Assembly (NCBI RefSeq): GCF_003610785.1 | Contig: NZ_RAQQ01000027.1 | Span: forward strand, 24,584-88,583 | Direction of reading: 5' to 3' | From: Micromonospora globbae | Lineage (GTDB): Bacteria; Actinomycetota; Actinomycetes; Mycobacteriales; Micromonosporaceae | Length of the DNA stretch: 64,000 nucleotides | Part shown: piece after piece, positions 17,071-25,093 of the stretch | Layout: the number at the start of each line of letters is the position of its first letter | How positions within the stretch are numbered: the stretch's first letter is position 1 | Translations under genes and position numbers: made by a program | The notes under the pieces: generated by a model | Database searches by the model: none | What the model was told of the DNA's origin: nothing | What the model saw: only the letters and a program-made list of their open reading frames with translations

Positions 17071-18417
17071 TCAGTCCTCCTCGTCCGGTGCCCCCGCCGG
17101 CACCGGCCGCAACGCTAGCGCCACCAGGGGCACCACGGCGACCGCGGCGAGCAGGGTGAGGACCGGATAACCGGCGGCCCGCATGACAAACCCGCTCACG
17201 GCGGCCGCGGCCGCGCCGGCCAGCCCCATCATCAGGTCGGAGAAGCCCTGCACGCTCGGGCGCACCGACGTCGGCACCGACTCCGACAGCAGCGTCGAGC
17301 CGGCCACCATCGTGCCGGACCAACCCAGCCCGAGCAGGACCAGACCCACCGAGAGCCGCGGCGTGTGGTGCCCGGCCGTACCGGCGACCGCGCACGCGGC
17401 GAGCAGCAGCGCGACGCCGCCGAGGATCACCGCCCGCCGGCCGAGCCGGTCGGTGAGCCACCCCACCACCGGGGAGAGCGCGTACATCCCGGCGATGTGC
17501 AGGCTCAGCACGATGCCGACCACCCGCAGCACGTCCGCGTCGCCGTGCGACTCACCGAGCCGGACCGGCGTCATCGACATGACCGCCACCATCACCACGT
17601 GACCCACCGCCACCGCGGCGATGCCGAGCCGGGCGGCGGCGCGGACGCGTACCACCTGCCACGCCGCCCGCATCCCGTCGCCGCGCCGGTCGCGCGGAGC
17701 CGGCGCGGCGACGGCCTCCGCGGGCGGGGTGACCTCGGGCGCGGCGCCGGCCTCCACCGGGGCGGGGGCCGCCGCGAGCCGGCGCGCGGTGAGCAGTGGG
17801 TCGGGCCGCAGCAGGGCGAGCAGTACGCCGGCGACCAGCACGAACGCGACCGCGCTGAACGCGAACGGGCCGGCCAGCGGCGGCAGGCCCCAGCCGGCGG
17901 TGGTGCGGTCGGCGAGCGCCGCGAAGTTCGGCGCGGCCACCGCCCCGATGGTGGTGGCCCAGACGACCAGGGAGAGCTGGCGGCCCCGGCGGGCCGGCTC
18001 GGCGAGGTCGACGGCCGTGTAGCGGGCCTGGAGGTTGGCCGTGGTGCCCCCACCGAAGAGCAGCATCCCGAGGAAGAGCAGCGGCACCGACCGGTTGACC
18101 GTCGCGAGCACCACCAGCACCGCGCCGACCGCGCCGGCCAGGTACGCGAACGCCAGCCCCGGCCGGCGGCCGTGCCCGTTCATGATGCGGGTGACGGGCA
18201 CCGCCAGCACCGCACCGCCCACCACGGCGGCGCTCTGCGCCAGGCCGGCCATGGCCGTGCCGGCGACCCGCTCGGCGAGCAGCGCCCCCACCGCGATGCC
18301 GATGGTGACGCCGATGCCGCCGACGATCTGGGTGCCGAAGAGCAGCCGGAGGGTACGCCGCTGGATGGGCGCGACGTCCGGGCGGACCGGGGTCGACGCG
18401 GTCAGGTCGGTGGCCAT
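17071..18417 (-). CDS. MFS transporter
   Basis: A 448-residue major facilitator with about 12 membrane segments in two halves joined by a long Ala/Pro/Glu loop around residues 220-250. The cytoplasmic loop motif MNGHGRRPG between TM2 and TM3 and the second-half GWLTDRLGRR between TM8 and TM9 are the MFS A-motifs. Such proteins export drugs or metabolites, but the substrate cannot be read from the sequence. It is followed at once by the DUF3046 gene. Confidence 0.9.
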   Translation of the reverse strand: MATDLTASTPVRPDVAPIQRRTLRLLFGTQIVGGIGVTIGIAVGALLAERVAGTAMAGLAQSAAVVGGAVLAVPVTRIMNGHGRRPGLAFAYLAGAVGAVLVVLATVNRSVPLLFLGMLLFGGGTTANLQARYTAVDLAEPARRGRQLSLVVWATTIGAVAAPNFAALADRTTAGWGLPPLAGPFAFSAVAFVLVAGVLLALLRPDPLLTARRLAAAPAPVEAGAAPEVTPPAEAVAAPAPRDRRGDGMRAAWQVVRVRAAARLGIAAVAVGHVVMVAVMSMTPVRLGESHGDADVLRVVGIVLSLHIAGMYALSPVVGWLTDRLGRRAVILGGVALLLAACAVAGTAGHHTPRLSVGLVLLGLGWSGTMVAGSTLLSESVPTSVRPSVQGFSDLMMGLAGAAAAAVSGFVMRAAGYPVLTLLAAVAVVPLVALALRPVPAGAPDEED

Positions 18418-18510
18418 GCGGGCTCCTCGCGGTAAGGGATGCCGAGGGCCTCCATCCTTGCGCAGCCGTCCCGGGCGGCGGCACCCCGTTTCGCCGAGGG
18501 GAGAAGCCCG

Positions 18511-19215
18511 TCAGGTGGCCAGCGCGCGGGCGGCCACCGTGAGGTCTTTGACCAGCCCGTCGTACGCCTTGTCCTGGTCGTCGGCGCGCAGCACCGCCGA
18601 CGGGTGGATGGTGGCGAGCAGCTGGGCCGGCGGGGTGTCGGCCACCTTCCCGGCGCTGTCCACCGGTACCCGCTGGAAGTCCTCCGGGTGCTGGGCGGAC
18701 GCCGGCCAGGGCATCAGCTCCCCGCGCTGGCGGGTCACCCGGAAGGTCGGGCCGAGCAGCGCCTTGGCCGCGGTGGCGCCCAGGACGACGACGATCTCCG
18801 GGTGCAGCCGGGCGAACTCGGCCACCAGCCACGGCCGGCAGGCGGTGATGTGCACGCGGTCCGGGGTCTGGTGGATGCGCCGCTTGCCGCGCAGCTCGAA
18901 GCGGAAGTGCTTGACCGCGTTGGTGAGGTAGATGTGCGCGGGATCGAGGCCGGCGTCGTCGACCGCCTTGCGCAGGAGCCGCCCGGCGGGCCCGACGAAG
19001 GGCAGGCCCTTCTGGTCCTCCATGTCGCCGGGCTGTTCGCCGACGAAGACCACCCGGGCGCTCGCGTCGCCCCGACCGAAGACGGTCTGGGAGGCGTCCC
19101 GGTACAGCTCGCAGCCGCGGCAGCCGGCGGCCGCCGCCCGCAGGTCGTCGAGGGTGTCCGCGTCGGGCGGGATGAACCGCTGGGCGCCGGGGGCGCTCTC
19201 GGGCTGCTCGGCCAT
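18511..19215 (-). CDS. udgX: UdgX-type uracil-DNA glycosylase
   Basis: Iron-sulfur uracil-DNA glycosylase superfamily member, 234 residues. Motif A is GEQPG (59-63), and the loop KRRIH (111-115) ending in His115 is diagnostic of UdgX, in which this histidine becomes covalently bound to the DNA sugar after uracil is removed. Cys32 and Cys35 (GCRGC) and Cys126 are likely 4Fe-4S ligands. The motif C-like segment is TIHPSAVLR. UdgX from Mycobacterium smegmatis is the characterised example; the assignment here rests on the loop. Confidence 0.93.
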   Translation of the reverse strand: MAEQPESAPGAQRFIPPDADTLDDLRAAAAGCRGCELYRDASQTVFGRGDASARVVFVGEQPGDMEDQKGLPFVGPAGRLLRKAVDDAGLDPAHIYLTNAVKHFRFELRGKRRIHQTPDRVHITACRPWLVAEFARLHPEIVVVLGATAAKALLGPTFRVTRQRGELMPWPASAQHPEDFQRVPVDSAGKVADTPPAQLLATIHPSAVLRADDQDKAYDGLVKDLTVAARALAT

Positions 19216-19287
19216 GCCGACTGTTATATACCCCTTCGCGGATCGGTGCCGGGTACGCGACGACCGGCACCGCCCCGGGACGCGGGA

Positions 19288-19407
19288 TCAGTAGCCGCCA
19301 CCACCGCCGCCACCTCCGGACATCAGCGCGATGATCACGATGATGATCACGATCACCGCCACCGCGATCGCGATCCAGATGCCTCTCCTGGTCCTCGACG
19401 ACGCCAT
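19288..19407 (-). CDS. 39-residue single-pass membrane peptide with a Gly tail
   Basis: ATG 19407 follows GGAGGTGAG at a good distance. The protein has a basic N-terminus (MASSRTRRG), one transmembrane helix of about 19 residues made mostly of Ile, Val and Ala, then MS, eight glycines and a tyrosine. The strong ribosome binding site, the positive-inside pattern and the clean stop make it a likely real small gene. It is encoded on the same strand as udgX and MocR. I do not recognise a family. Confidence 0.65.
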   Translation of the reverse strand: MASSRTRRGIWIAIAVAVIVIIIVIIALMSGGGGGGGGY

Positions 19408-19470
19408 GGCCGCTCACCTCCGGCGCGCGGCATACCCACACCACCCGCGGTCACGCCCCGCCCCTGGTCC

Positions 19471-19546
19471 CCGCGATCTTGCACTTTCCGCCCCGGCAAC
19501 AACGACATTCCGGGGCATTGCGCGGGCACAAACTGCAAGATCGCGG
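19471..19546. repeat. Intergenic palindrome, GATCTTGCAC family (copy 2)
   Basis: A perfect 13-bp inverted repeat, CCGCGATCTTGCA at 19471-19483 and its complement at 19534-19546, with a 50-nt spacer. The left arm and the following CTTTCCGCCCCGGCAA closely match copy 1 at 188-215. It lies between two leftward genes, 21 bp beyond the MocR-type stop. Confidence 0.75.
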
Positions 19547-19567
19547 AGGTCAAGGGGGGCGCGGGGG

Positions 19568-20908
19568 TCAGGCTGTCAGGGTCGGGGGTGGGGTGGGGTT
19601 CGCGGCTTGGGACAGGGCTTCGGCCAGGGGTCCCGTGTCGGCGTCGGTCAGGGGGCTCACGGTGATCCGCAGCCCGGGCCCGGCGGCGATGCGGTAGAGC
19701 GCGCCGGGCGCCACCGACCAGCCGGCGTCGCGCAGGGCGGTCACCGCGCTGGTCTCGTCCGGCACGGGCACCCAGACGTTGATCCCGCTGCGCCCGTACG
19801 CCGTGACCCCCCGCTCGGCCAGCGCGGCGAGCAACGCGCCCCGCCGCCGCTCGTAGCTCTCCGCCGCGCGGTCGACGAGGGCGGCGACCTCCGGATCCCG
19901 CCACAGGGCGAGCAGCAGCCGTTGCAGCACCGTGGACACCCAGCCGGCGCCGACCCGCGCCCGGCCGGCCACCCGGGCCACGGTGGTCTCGTCCCCCACG
20001 AGGACCGCGAGGCGCAGGTCGGGGCCGAAGGGCTTGCTCGCCGAGCGGAGGAAGGCCCAGCTCCCGGTCGCCCCGGCCAGAGGGTGCAGGGGTACGCGGG
20101 CCAGCTCGGCGGCGTGGTCGTCCTCGATCAGCAGCAGCTCCGGCCAGCCGGCGAGGAGGTCCCGCAGCGCCGCGGCGCGGGCGGCGGAGACGGCCGCGCC
20201 CGTGGGGTTCTGCGCCCGGCTGGTCACGATCAGCGCGCGGGCGCCCGCGGCGAGTGCGGCGGCCACCCCGGCCACCATCGGACCCTCGTCGTCGACGGGT
20301 ACGCCGATCGGGCGCAGCCCGAGCGCCGCGACCAGGTCGAGCAGGTTCGCCCAGCCCGGGTCCTCCACGGCCACCGCGTCACCGGGCCTCAGGTGCGCGC
20401 CCAGCAACCGCTCGATGCCGTCGAGCGCCCCGCCGGTGAGGGTCAGCTCCCCGGCCGGTACGGCGTCGGCGGCCAGCCGTGCGCGGGCGGCCTCGGCCAG
20501 CTCGGGGAGCACCCCGGCGCCGGAGTAGCTGACCGGCGGGCCGGCCTCGGCGGCGAGGGCGGCCAGGTGCGGGCCGAGCGAGGGCAGCAGGCGCGGGTCC
20601 GGCTCGCCGGCGGAGAGGTCCCGCAGGCCGGGCGCGGGCGGCGGTCGCAGCGCCGAGCGGCGGGCCGCCACGGGCGGGCGGGGACGGACGCGGGTGCCGT
20701 GCCGGCCGGCGGTGGCCACGAGCCCGCGCTGGCGCAGCTCCTGGTAGGCGCGGGCCACGGTGGCCGGGCTGACCGCCAGCTCGGCGGCGAGCGCCCGTAC
20801 CGGCGGCAGGGCCGCTCCCGGTGGCAGGGCGGCGGTACGGATGCCGGACTCGATGCTGGCCGAAATCTCGGCGGCCGTCGCCCCGGTGACCTGATAGCGT
20901 GCTGACAC
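19568..20908 (-). CDS. MocR-type GntR/aminotransferase transcription regulator
   Basis: 446 residues from GTG 20908. The N-terminal GntR winged helix (about 10-75) has LAVSPATVARAYQELRQRGLV as the recognition region. A fold-type I aminotransferase-like domain follows, with QNPTG near 233-237, IEDDHAAE near 261-268 and SASKPFGPDLR holding the PLP lysine Lys292. MocR proteins often control PLP synthesis or amino-acid metabolism, and they usually regulate the divergent gene. Here that gene encodes a split-barrel (pyridoxamine-oxidase-like)/GNAT fusion, which suggests a vitamin B6 or amine link but does not prove it. Confidence 0.92.
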   Translation of the reverse strand: MSARYQVTGATAAEISASIESGIRTAALPPGAALPPVRALAAELAVSPATVARAYQELRQRGLVATAGRHGTRVRPRPPVAARRSALRPPPAPGLRDLSAGEPDPRLLPSLGPHLAALAAEAGPPVSYSGAGVLPELAEAARARLAADAVPAGELTLTGGALDGIERLLGAHLRPGDAVAVEDPGWANLLDLVAALGLRPIGVPVDDEGPMVAGVAAALAAGARALIVTSRAQNPTGAAVSAARAAALRDLLAGWPELLLIEDDHAAELARVPLHPLAGATGSWAFLRSASKPFGPDLRLAVLVGDETTVARVAGRARVGAGWVSTVLQRLLLALWRDPEVAALVDRAAESYERRRGALLAALAERGVTAYGRSGINVWVPVPDETSAVTALRDAGWSVAPGALYRIAAGPGLRITVSPLTDADTGPLAEALSQAANPTPPPTLTA

Positions 20909-20918
20909 AAATCAGGGA

Positions 20919-20932
20919 TTGTACTAGAACAA
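20919..20932. promoter_or_regulatory. Dyad in the MocR divergent promoter
   Basis: TTGTACTAGAACAA is an imperfect palindrome (two mismatched positions around the centre) in the 35-bp gap between the two divergent starts. The gap is short, so regulator binding here would affect both genes. Assignment as the MocR operator is an inference. Confidence 0.4.
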
Positions 20933-20943
20933 AGGGCGACGCG

Positions 20944-22215
20944 ATGACCACCACCCCTGACGCCGAGCGCACCACGTACCCCCCGACCGGCCGGACGACG
21001 GCGAGCCGCTCCCGCGACCGGATGAGCTACGACCGCGCCGCCGCACACGCCGTGCTGGACGAGGCGTACCACTGCGCGCTCGCGTTCACCGTCGACGGCG
21101 AACCGCGCGTGCTGCCCACCCTGCACGTCCGCGTCGGTGACACGCTCTACCTGCACGGCTCCACCGGCAGCCGTCCCCTGCTCGCCGCCCGGGGCGCCGG
21201 CCTGCCCGTGTGCGTGTCGGTCACCCTGCTCGACGGTCTCGTCCTCGGCCGCTCCCAGTTCCACCACAGCGCCAACTACCGGTCGGTGGTCGCGCACGGC
21301 ACGGCCCACCTGGTCACCGACGAACGGGAGAAGGCCGACGTGCTCACCGCGCTGGTCGAGAAGGTCGCCGCCGGGCGCAGCGCGGACAGCCGCCCGCCGA
21401 CCCGCAAGGAACTGGCCGAGACCGCCGTCCTGGCGCTGCCGCTGCGCGAGGTCTCGCTACGCGCCCGCACCGGGGGCGTACGCGAGGAGGAGGCCGACCT
21501 CGCCCTGCCGTACTGGGCCGGCGTGGTGCCGCTGCGGCTGACGGCCGGCGTGCCCGAGCCCGACGCCGGCGTCCGCGCGCCGCTGCCCGCGTACCTGCGG
21601 ACGCCGCCCTCGCCGTGGCACGACCCGGCGGTGCTGCGCGGGGAGCACGTCGTGCTGGAACCCCTCGACCTCGCCCACGCCGACGAGCTGCACGCGGCCA
21701 CCGCCGACCCGGAGGTCTGGCGGCACCTCGGCAACCGGCAGCCGGTCGACGCGGCCGAGACGCGCCAGATCGTCGCGTCGGCCCTGGCCGCCCACCACCG
21801 GGGCGAGCGGGTGCCGTGGGTGCAGCGCTGCGCGGTGACCGGCGCGGTGGTCGGCACGACGTCGTACTACGAGGTGGATCCCGAGCGCCGGTCGGTGGCC
21901 ATCGGCTACACGTTCCTGGGCCGGCCGTGGTGGCGCAGCGGCATCAACACCGAGGCGAAGCTGCTGCTGCTCACCCGCGCCTTCGAGGAACTGGGCGCGG
22001 TCCGGGTGGTCTGGCACACCGACATCCGCAACGAGCGCTCGCAGCGGGCGATCGAGCGGCTCGGCGCGACCCGCGAGGGGGTGCTGCGGCGGCACCGGCA
22101 GCGCCCCGACGGATCGTGGCGGGACACCGTGCAGTACGCCATGACCGTCGACGAGTGGCCGACGGCACAGGCCGCCCTGCGGGAAAGGCTTCGCCCGGCG
22201 GCACGGGTGGCGTGA
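20944..22215 (+). CDS. Fusion of an FMN-binding split barrel domain and a GNAT acetyltransferase
   Basis: 423 residues from ATG 20944. Residues about 25-200 form a pyridoxamine 5'-phosphate oxidase-like split barrel (MSYDRAAAHAVLDEAYHCALAF...VLPT, LYLHGSTGSR). Residues about 230-410 form a RimJ/RimL-type GNAT domain with SVAIGYTFLGRPWWRSGINTE as the acetyl-CoA-binding neighbourhood. The N-terminal half resembles flavin reductase/nitroreductase-like NimA-family proteins. The natural substrate is unknown. It is divergent from the MocR gene and shares one base with the LysE-type gene downstream, so it is probably an operon controlled by MocR. Confidence 0.88.
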   Translation: MTTTPDAERTTYPPTGRTTASRSRDRMSYDRAAAHAVLDEAYHCALAFTVDGEPRVLPTLHVRVGDTLYLHGSTGSRPLLAARGAGLPVCVSVTLLDGLVLGRSQFHHSANYRSVVAHGTAHLVTDEREKADVLTALVEKVAAGRSADSRPPTRKELAETAVLALPLREVSLRARTGGVREEEADLALPYWAGVVPLRLTAGVPEPDAGVRAPLPAYLRTPPSPWHDPAVLRGEHVVLEPLDLAHADELHAATADPEVWRHLGNRQPVDAAETRQIVASALAAHHRGERVPWVQRCAVTGAVVGTTSYYEVDPERRSVAIGYTFLGRPWWRSGINTEAKLLLLTRAFEELGAVRVVWHTDIRNERSQRAIERLGATREGVLRRHRQRPDGSWRDTVQYAMTVDEWPTAQAALRERLRPAARVA

Positions 22216-22883
22216 TGATGTCCGGCGTGCTGGGGATCACCGACATCGGAACGTACGTGGTGGGCACCGTGGCGATCGTGCTGCTGCCCGGGCCCAACTC
22301 CCTCTTCGTGCTGTCCACCGCCGCCAAGCGCGGGGTGGGCGCCGGCTACCGGGCCGCCGGTGGGGTCTTCCTCGGCGACGGGGTGCTCATGTTCCTCTCC
22401 GCCGCCGGGGTGGCGTCGCTGCTCAAGGCGTACCCCCCGCTGTTTCTCGTGATCAAGTACGCCGGCGCCGCGTACCTCGGCTACGTGGGGCTCACGATGC
22501 TCCGCGGCGCCTGGCGGCGCTGGCGCGACCGCAACGACCCCGGCACGCCGCGCCTCATCGACGCCGCGCAGCCCGCGGAGCTGCGCAGCCCGTTCCGCAA
22601 GGCGCTCGTGATCAGCCTGCTCAACCCGAAGGCGATCCTCTTCTTCGTCTCGTTCTTCATCCAGTTCGTCGACCCGGCGTACCCCTGGCCGGTGCTCTCC
22701 TTCGGCCTGCTCGGGCTGATCGCGCAGGTGACCAGCGCGCTGTACCTCACCGCGCTGATCTTCACGGGTACGTTCCTGGCCGCGCAGTTCCGCCGGCGCC
22801 GGCGGCTCGCGGCGGGCGCCACCACGGGGGTGGCCGCCCTCTTCCTCGGCTTCAGCGTCAAGCTCGCCACCGCGAGCATGTGA
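22215..22883 (+). CDS. LysE/LeuE family amino-acid exporter
   Basis: 222 residues from the ATG at 22215, which overlaps the upstream stop by one base (TGATG). About six hydrophobic segments. The family signature is seen as LLPGPNSLFVLSTAAKRG near the first helix and ALVISLLNPKAILFFVSFF in the middle. Members export amino acids such as lysine, leucine or homoserine. The coupling to a GNAT/flavin fusion under a MocR regulator suggests export of an amine or amino-acid derivative; this is an inference. Confidence 0.92.
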   Translation: MMSGVLGITDIGTYVVGTVAIVLLPGPNSLFVLSTAAKRGVGAGYRAAGGVFLGDGVLMFLSAAGVASLLKAYPPLFLVIKYAGAAYLGYVGLTMLRGAWRRWRDRNDPGTPRLIDAAQPAELRSPFRKALVISLLNPKAILFFVSFFIQFVDPAYPWPVLSFGLLGLIAQVTSALYLTALIFTGTFLAAQFRRRRRLAAGATTGVAALFLGFSVKLATASM

Positions 22884-22906
22884 CCGGCCGGGCGGCCCCG
22901 CACGGG

Positions 22907-23830
22907 TCAGGTGCCGTCGCCTCCGCCGCCGCCCACGCCGGCGCTGCCGGCGGTGCCGCCCAGGCCGAACCCCGGCGGCACCGGATCGTCGGGCGGTCGG
23001 CTGACGTGCGCGGACTCCGTGATCTGTGCGGACCAGTCCGCGTGGGCGGCGGTCGCGGCGTGCCGGTTGATGGCCTCGCGTAGCCAGCCGTCCACCGTGG
23101 CCACCCAGTCCCGCCGGTCCGCGCCCGCGTGCCAGACGCGGAACCGGCTGATGCTCTGGTGGGTCACGCCGGCCAGCGCGAGCCGGCGGTCCATCCAGAG
23201 GATCACCTCCAACCCCGCCGCGTTGGTCACGAAGACCAGTTCGAGTTCGGTGATGGGGCCCGCGTAGAGCGGGGCGACCCAGTAGCCGATCCGCTGGTGC
23301 AGCGGCAGCGTCTGCTCCACGCCCGGCAGCCGGGCGTCCACGAGGCCGGCCTGGCGCAGGCTGAAGCCCAGCGTGTCGAGTGCCGCCAGCACGTGCGCCT
23401 GGGTGGGCAGCGGGTGCACGAACACCGGCACGAGGGCACCCTGGTCGAGCTGCGGTTCGATGGCCACCTCCGTCCGCAGGCCCATCCGGAGGCTGAGCAG
23501 CGGCACGCCGCCGAAGACCGTCACCGGGGTCTCCCAGGGCACCGGGAACTCGAACGGGATGGTCCGGCCGCGTCCGGCCCGGAGCACGAACGCGCCCGTC
23601 AGCGCCGCCTCGTGGAACTGCACGAGGCGGCGGGGCGCCGACGGGTCCTCCGACTCGGCGGTGGTCACCAGGCCGAGCCGGACGTGCTGCACCGGCACGT
23701 CCACGGAACCGGCGGTCACCGTCACCCGGCCGGGCAGCTTCAGGCCCGGCCGGGTGCTCGGATTGGTCAGCGCGGTACGCACGGTCAGGCCGGTCCAGCT
23801 GGACTCCGGCGACACACCCGTGAACCGCAC
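22907..23830 (-). CDS. Spo0M family sporulation-control protein
   Basis: About 307 residues from GTG 23830, which has GGGAGG 8 bp upstream; the longer frame adds 20 residues without support. The N-terminal 130 residues fit the arrestin-like Spo0M fold (VDVPVQHVRLGLVT, RTIPFEFPVPWETPVT). The C-terminal half contains a domain with PLYAGPITELELVFVTN and ends in a Gly-rich tail. In Bacillus Spo0M affects sporulation; in Micromonosporaceae the role is not known to me. It is convergent with the LysE-type gene. Confidence 0.8.
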   Translation of the reverse strand: MRFTGVSPESSWTGLTVRTALTNPSTRPGLKLPGRVTVTAGSVDVPVQHVRLGLVTTAESEDPSAPRRLVQFHEAALTGAFVLRAGRGRTIPFEFPVPWETPVTVFGGVPLLSLRMGLRTEVAIEPQLDQGALVPVFVHPLPTQAHVLAALDTLGFSLRQAGLVDARLPGVEQTLPLHQRIGYWVAPLYAGPITELELVFVTNAAGLEVILWMDRRLALAGVTHQSISRFRVWHAGADRRDWVATVDGWLREAINRHAATAAHADWSAQITESAHVSRPPDDPVPPGFGLGGTAGSAGVGGGGGDGT

Positions 23831-23955
23831 CGGACCGCCTCCCGCCGTGAGATCGCCCCTCGCGGACCGGTTCCCCGATCCGCGAGGCACCTCAACTGTC
23901 GCGGAGCACCGGCCGGCTCACCACGACTTCGACGAAGCGAAAACACCCCTCCGCT

Positions 23956-25020
23956 TCAGCGCAGCCGACGTCCGCGCGGCACCGGGTCGGTCTCGTCGTC
24001 GAACTCGCCGATGACCTCCTCCAGCAGGTCCTCCAGCGCCACGAAGCCGACCGGTCGGGCCGGGCCGCCACCGTTGCGCACCAGGGCCAGCTGGGACTGG
24101 CGGGCCCGCATCGCGGCGACCGCCTCGGTCACCGACGCCTCCGCCGGGAGCGTGAAGGCGGTGCTCATCAGCTCGCCGGCGGTGGCGTGCTGACCCGTGG
24201 TGACCGCGCGCACCGCCTCCCGGACGTGCACCAGGCCGCAGACGTCGCCCGCCGCGTCCAGGACCGCCAGGCGGGACCGGCCGCTCTCGCGGCTGACCTG
24301 CTCGATCCGCTCGGCCGAGTCGTCCCGGTGGACCGTGACCATCGTCGAGAACGGCTCCATCACCTGGGCCACCGTGGTGCCCTGCAGCTCCAGCATGCTG
24401 GTGAGCAGCTGGTGCTGCTCGGCGCCGAGCAGCCCGTGCTCACGGGACTGCTCCAGCAGGATCCGCAGCTCGTCCGGCCCGTGCACCTGGGCGAGCTGGT
24501 CCTGGGGGTTCACCCGGGCCAGCCGCAGGATCGAGTTGGCCAGCGCGTTGAGCGCGGAGAGCACCGGCCGGGACACCCGCGCGAACGCGCGGAACGGCAG
24601 CGCCAGCAGCATGGCCGACCGCTCGGCGTCGGTGATCGCCCAGGACTTCGGCGCCATCTCCCCCACCACCAGGTGCAGGAAGGTGACCAGCGCCAGCGCG
24701 AAGACCAGCGCGATCGCGTGGCTGGCGGCCTCCGGCAACCCGACCAGGTGCAGCGCCGGGCTCACCAGGTGCTCGATCGCCGGCTCGGCGAGCGCACCGA
24801 GGCCCAGCGTGCACAGCGTGATGCCGAGCTGCGCGCCGGCCAGCATCAGCGACAGTTCGCGTACGCCGTCCAGCGCGGCCCGCGCGGCCCGCCCGCCGCC
24901 GGCGGCGGCCTGCTCCAGCCGGTACCGCTTGCTGGCCACCAGAGCGAACTCGGCGGCCACGAAGAAGCCGTTCAGGGCCAGCAGCACCACGGAGGTGAAC
25001 AGCGCGATGCCCGGGCTCAT
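23956..25020 (-). CDS. CNNM/CBS domain membrane protein (hemolysin family)
   Basis: 354 residues. An N-terminal CNNM (DUF21) membrane domain of four hydrophobic segments is followed by a CBS pair (about 210-340). The motif LNGFFVAAEFALV and VGEMAPKSWAI in the membrane part are typical. It lacks the C-terminal CorC_HlyC domain that its upstream neighbour has. Such proteins are linked to magnesium or cobalt transport; the hemolysin label is historical. It lies 73 bp after the paralogue at 25094-26452, and the two form an operon. Confidence 0.9.
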   Translation of the reverse strand: MSPGIALFTSVVLLALNGFFVAAEFALVASKRYRLEQAAAGGGRAARAALDGVRELSLMLAGAQLGITLCTLGLGALAEPAIEHLVSPALHLVGLPEAASHAIALVFALALVTFLHLVVGEMAPKSWAITDAERSAMLLALPFRAFARVSRPVLSALNALANSILRLARVNPQDQLAQVHGPDELRILLEQSREHGLLGAEQHQLLTSMLELQGTTVAQVMEPFSTMVTVHRDDSAERIEQVSRESGRSRLAVLDAAGDVCGLVHVREAVRAVTTGQHATAGELMSTAFTLPAEASVTEAVAAMRARQSQLALVRNGGGPARPVGFVALEDLLEEVIGEFDDETDPVPRGRRLR

Positions 25021-25093
25021 CGGCGCACCCCTCCTGCCGTCATGCCGGACCCACTGTTCGCGAGCGCGGGGCTCTTCGGTTCATTCCTCGCGC

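Larger units (their letters stand above)
19216..19567. other. Intergenic region holding a short gene and a palindrome
   Basis: A 352-bp gap between the udgX start and the end of the MocR-type gene. It contains the 39-residue membrane peptide gene (19288-19407) and the palindrome at 19471-19546. The remaining 72 bp before udgX should hold the udgX promoter; I see no clear hexamers. Confidence 0.5.
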
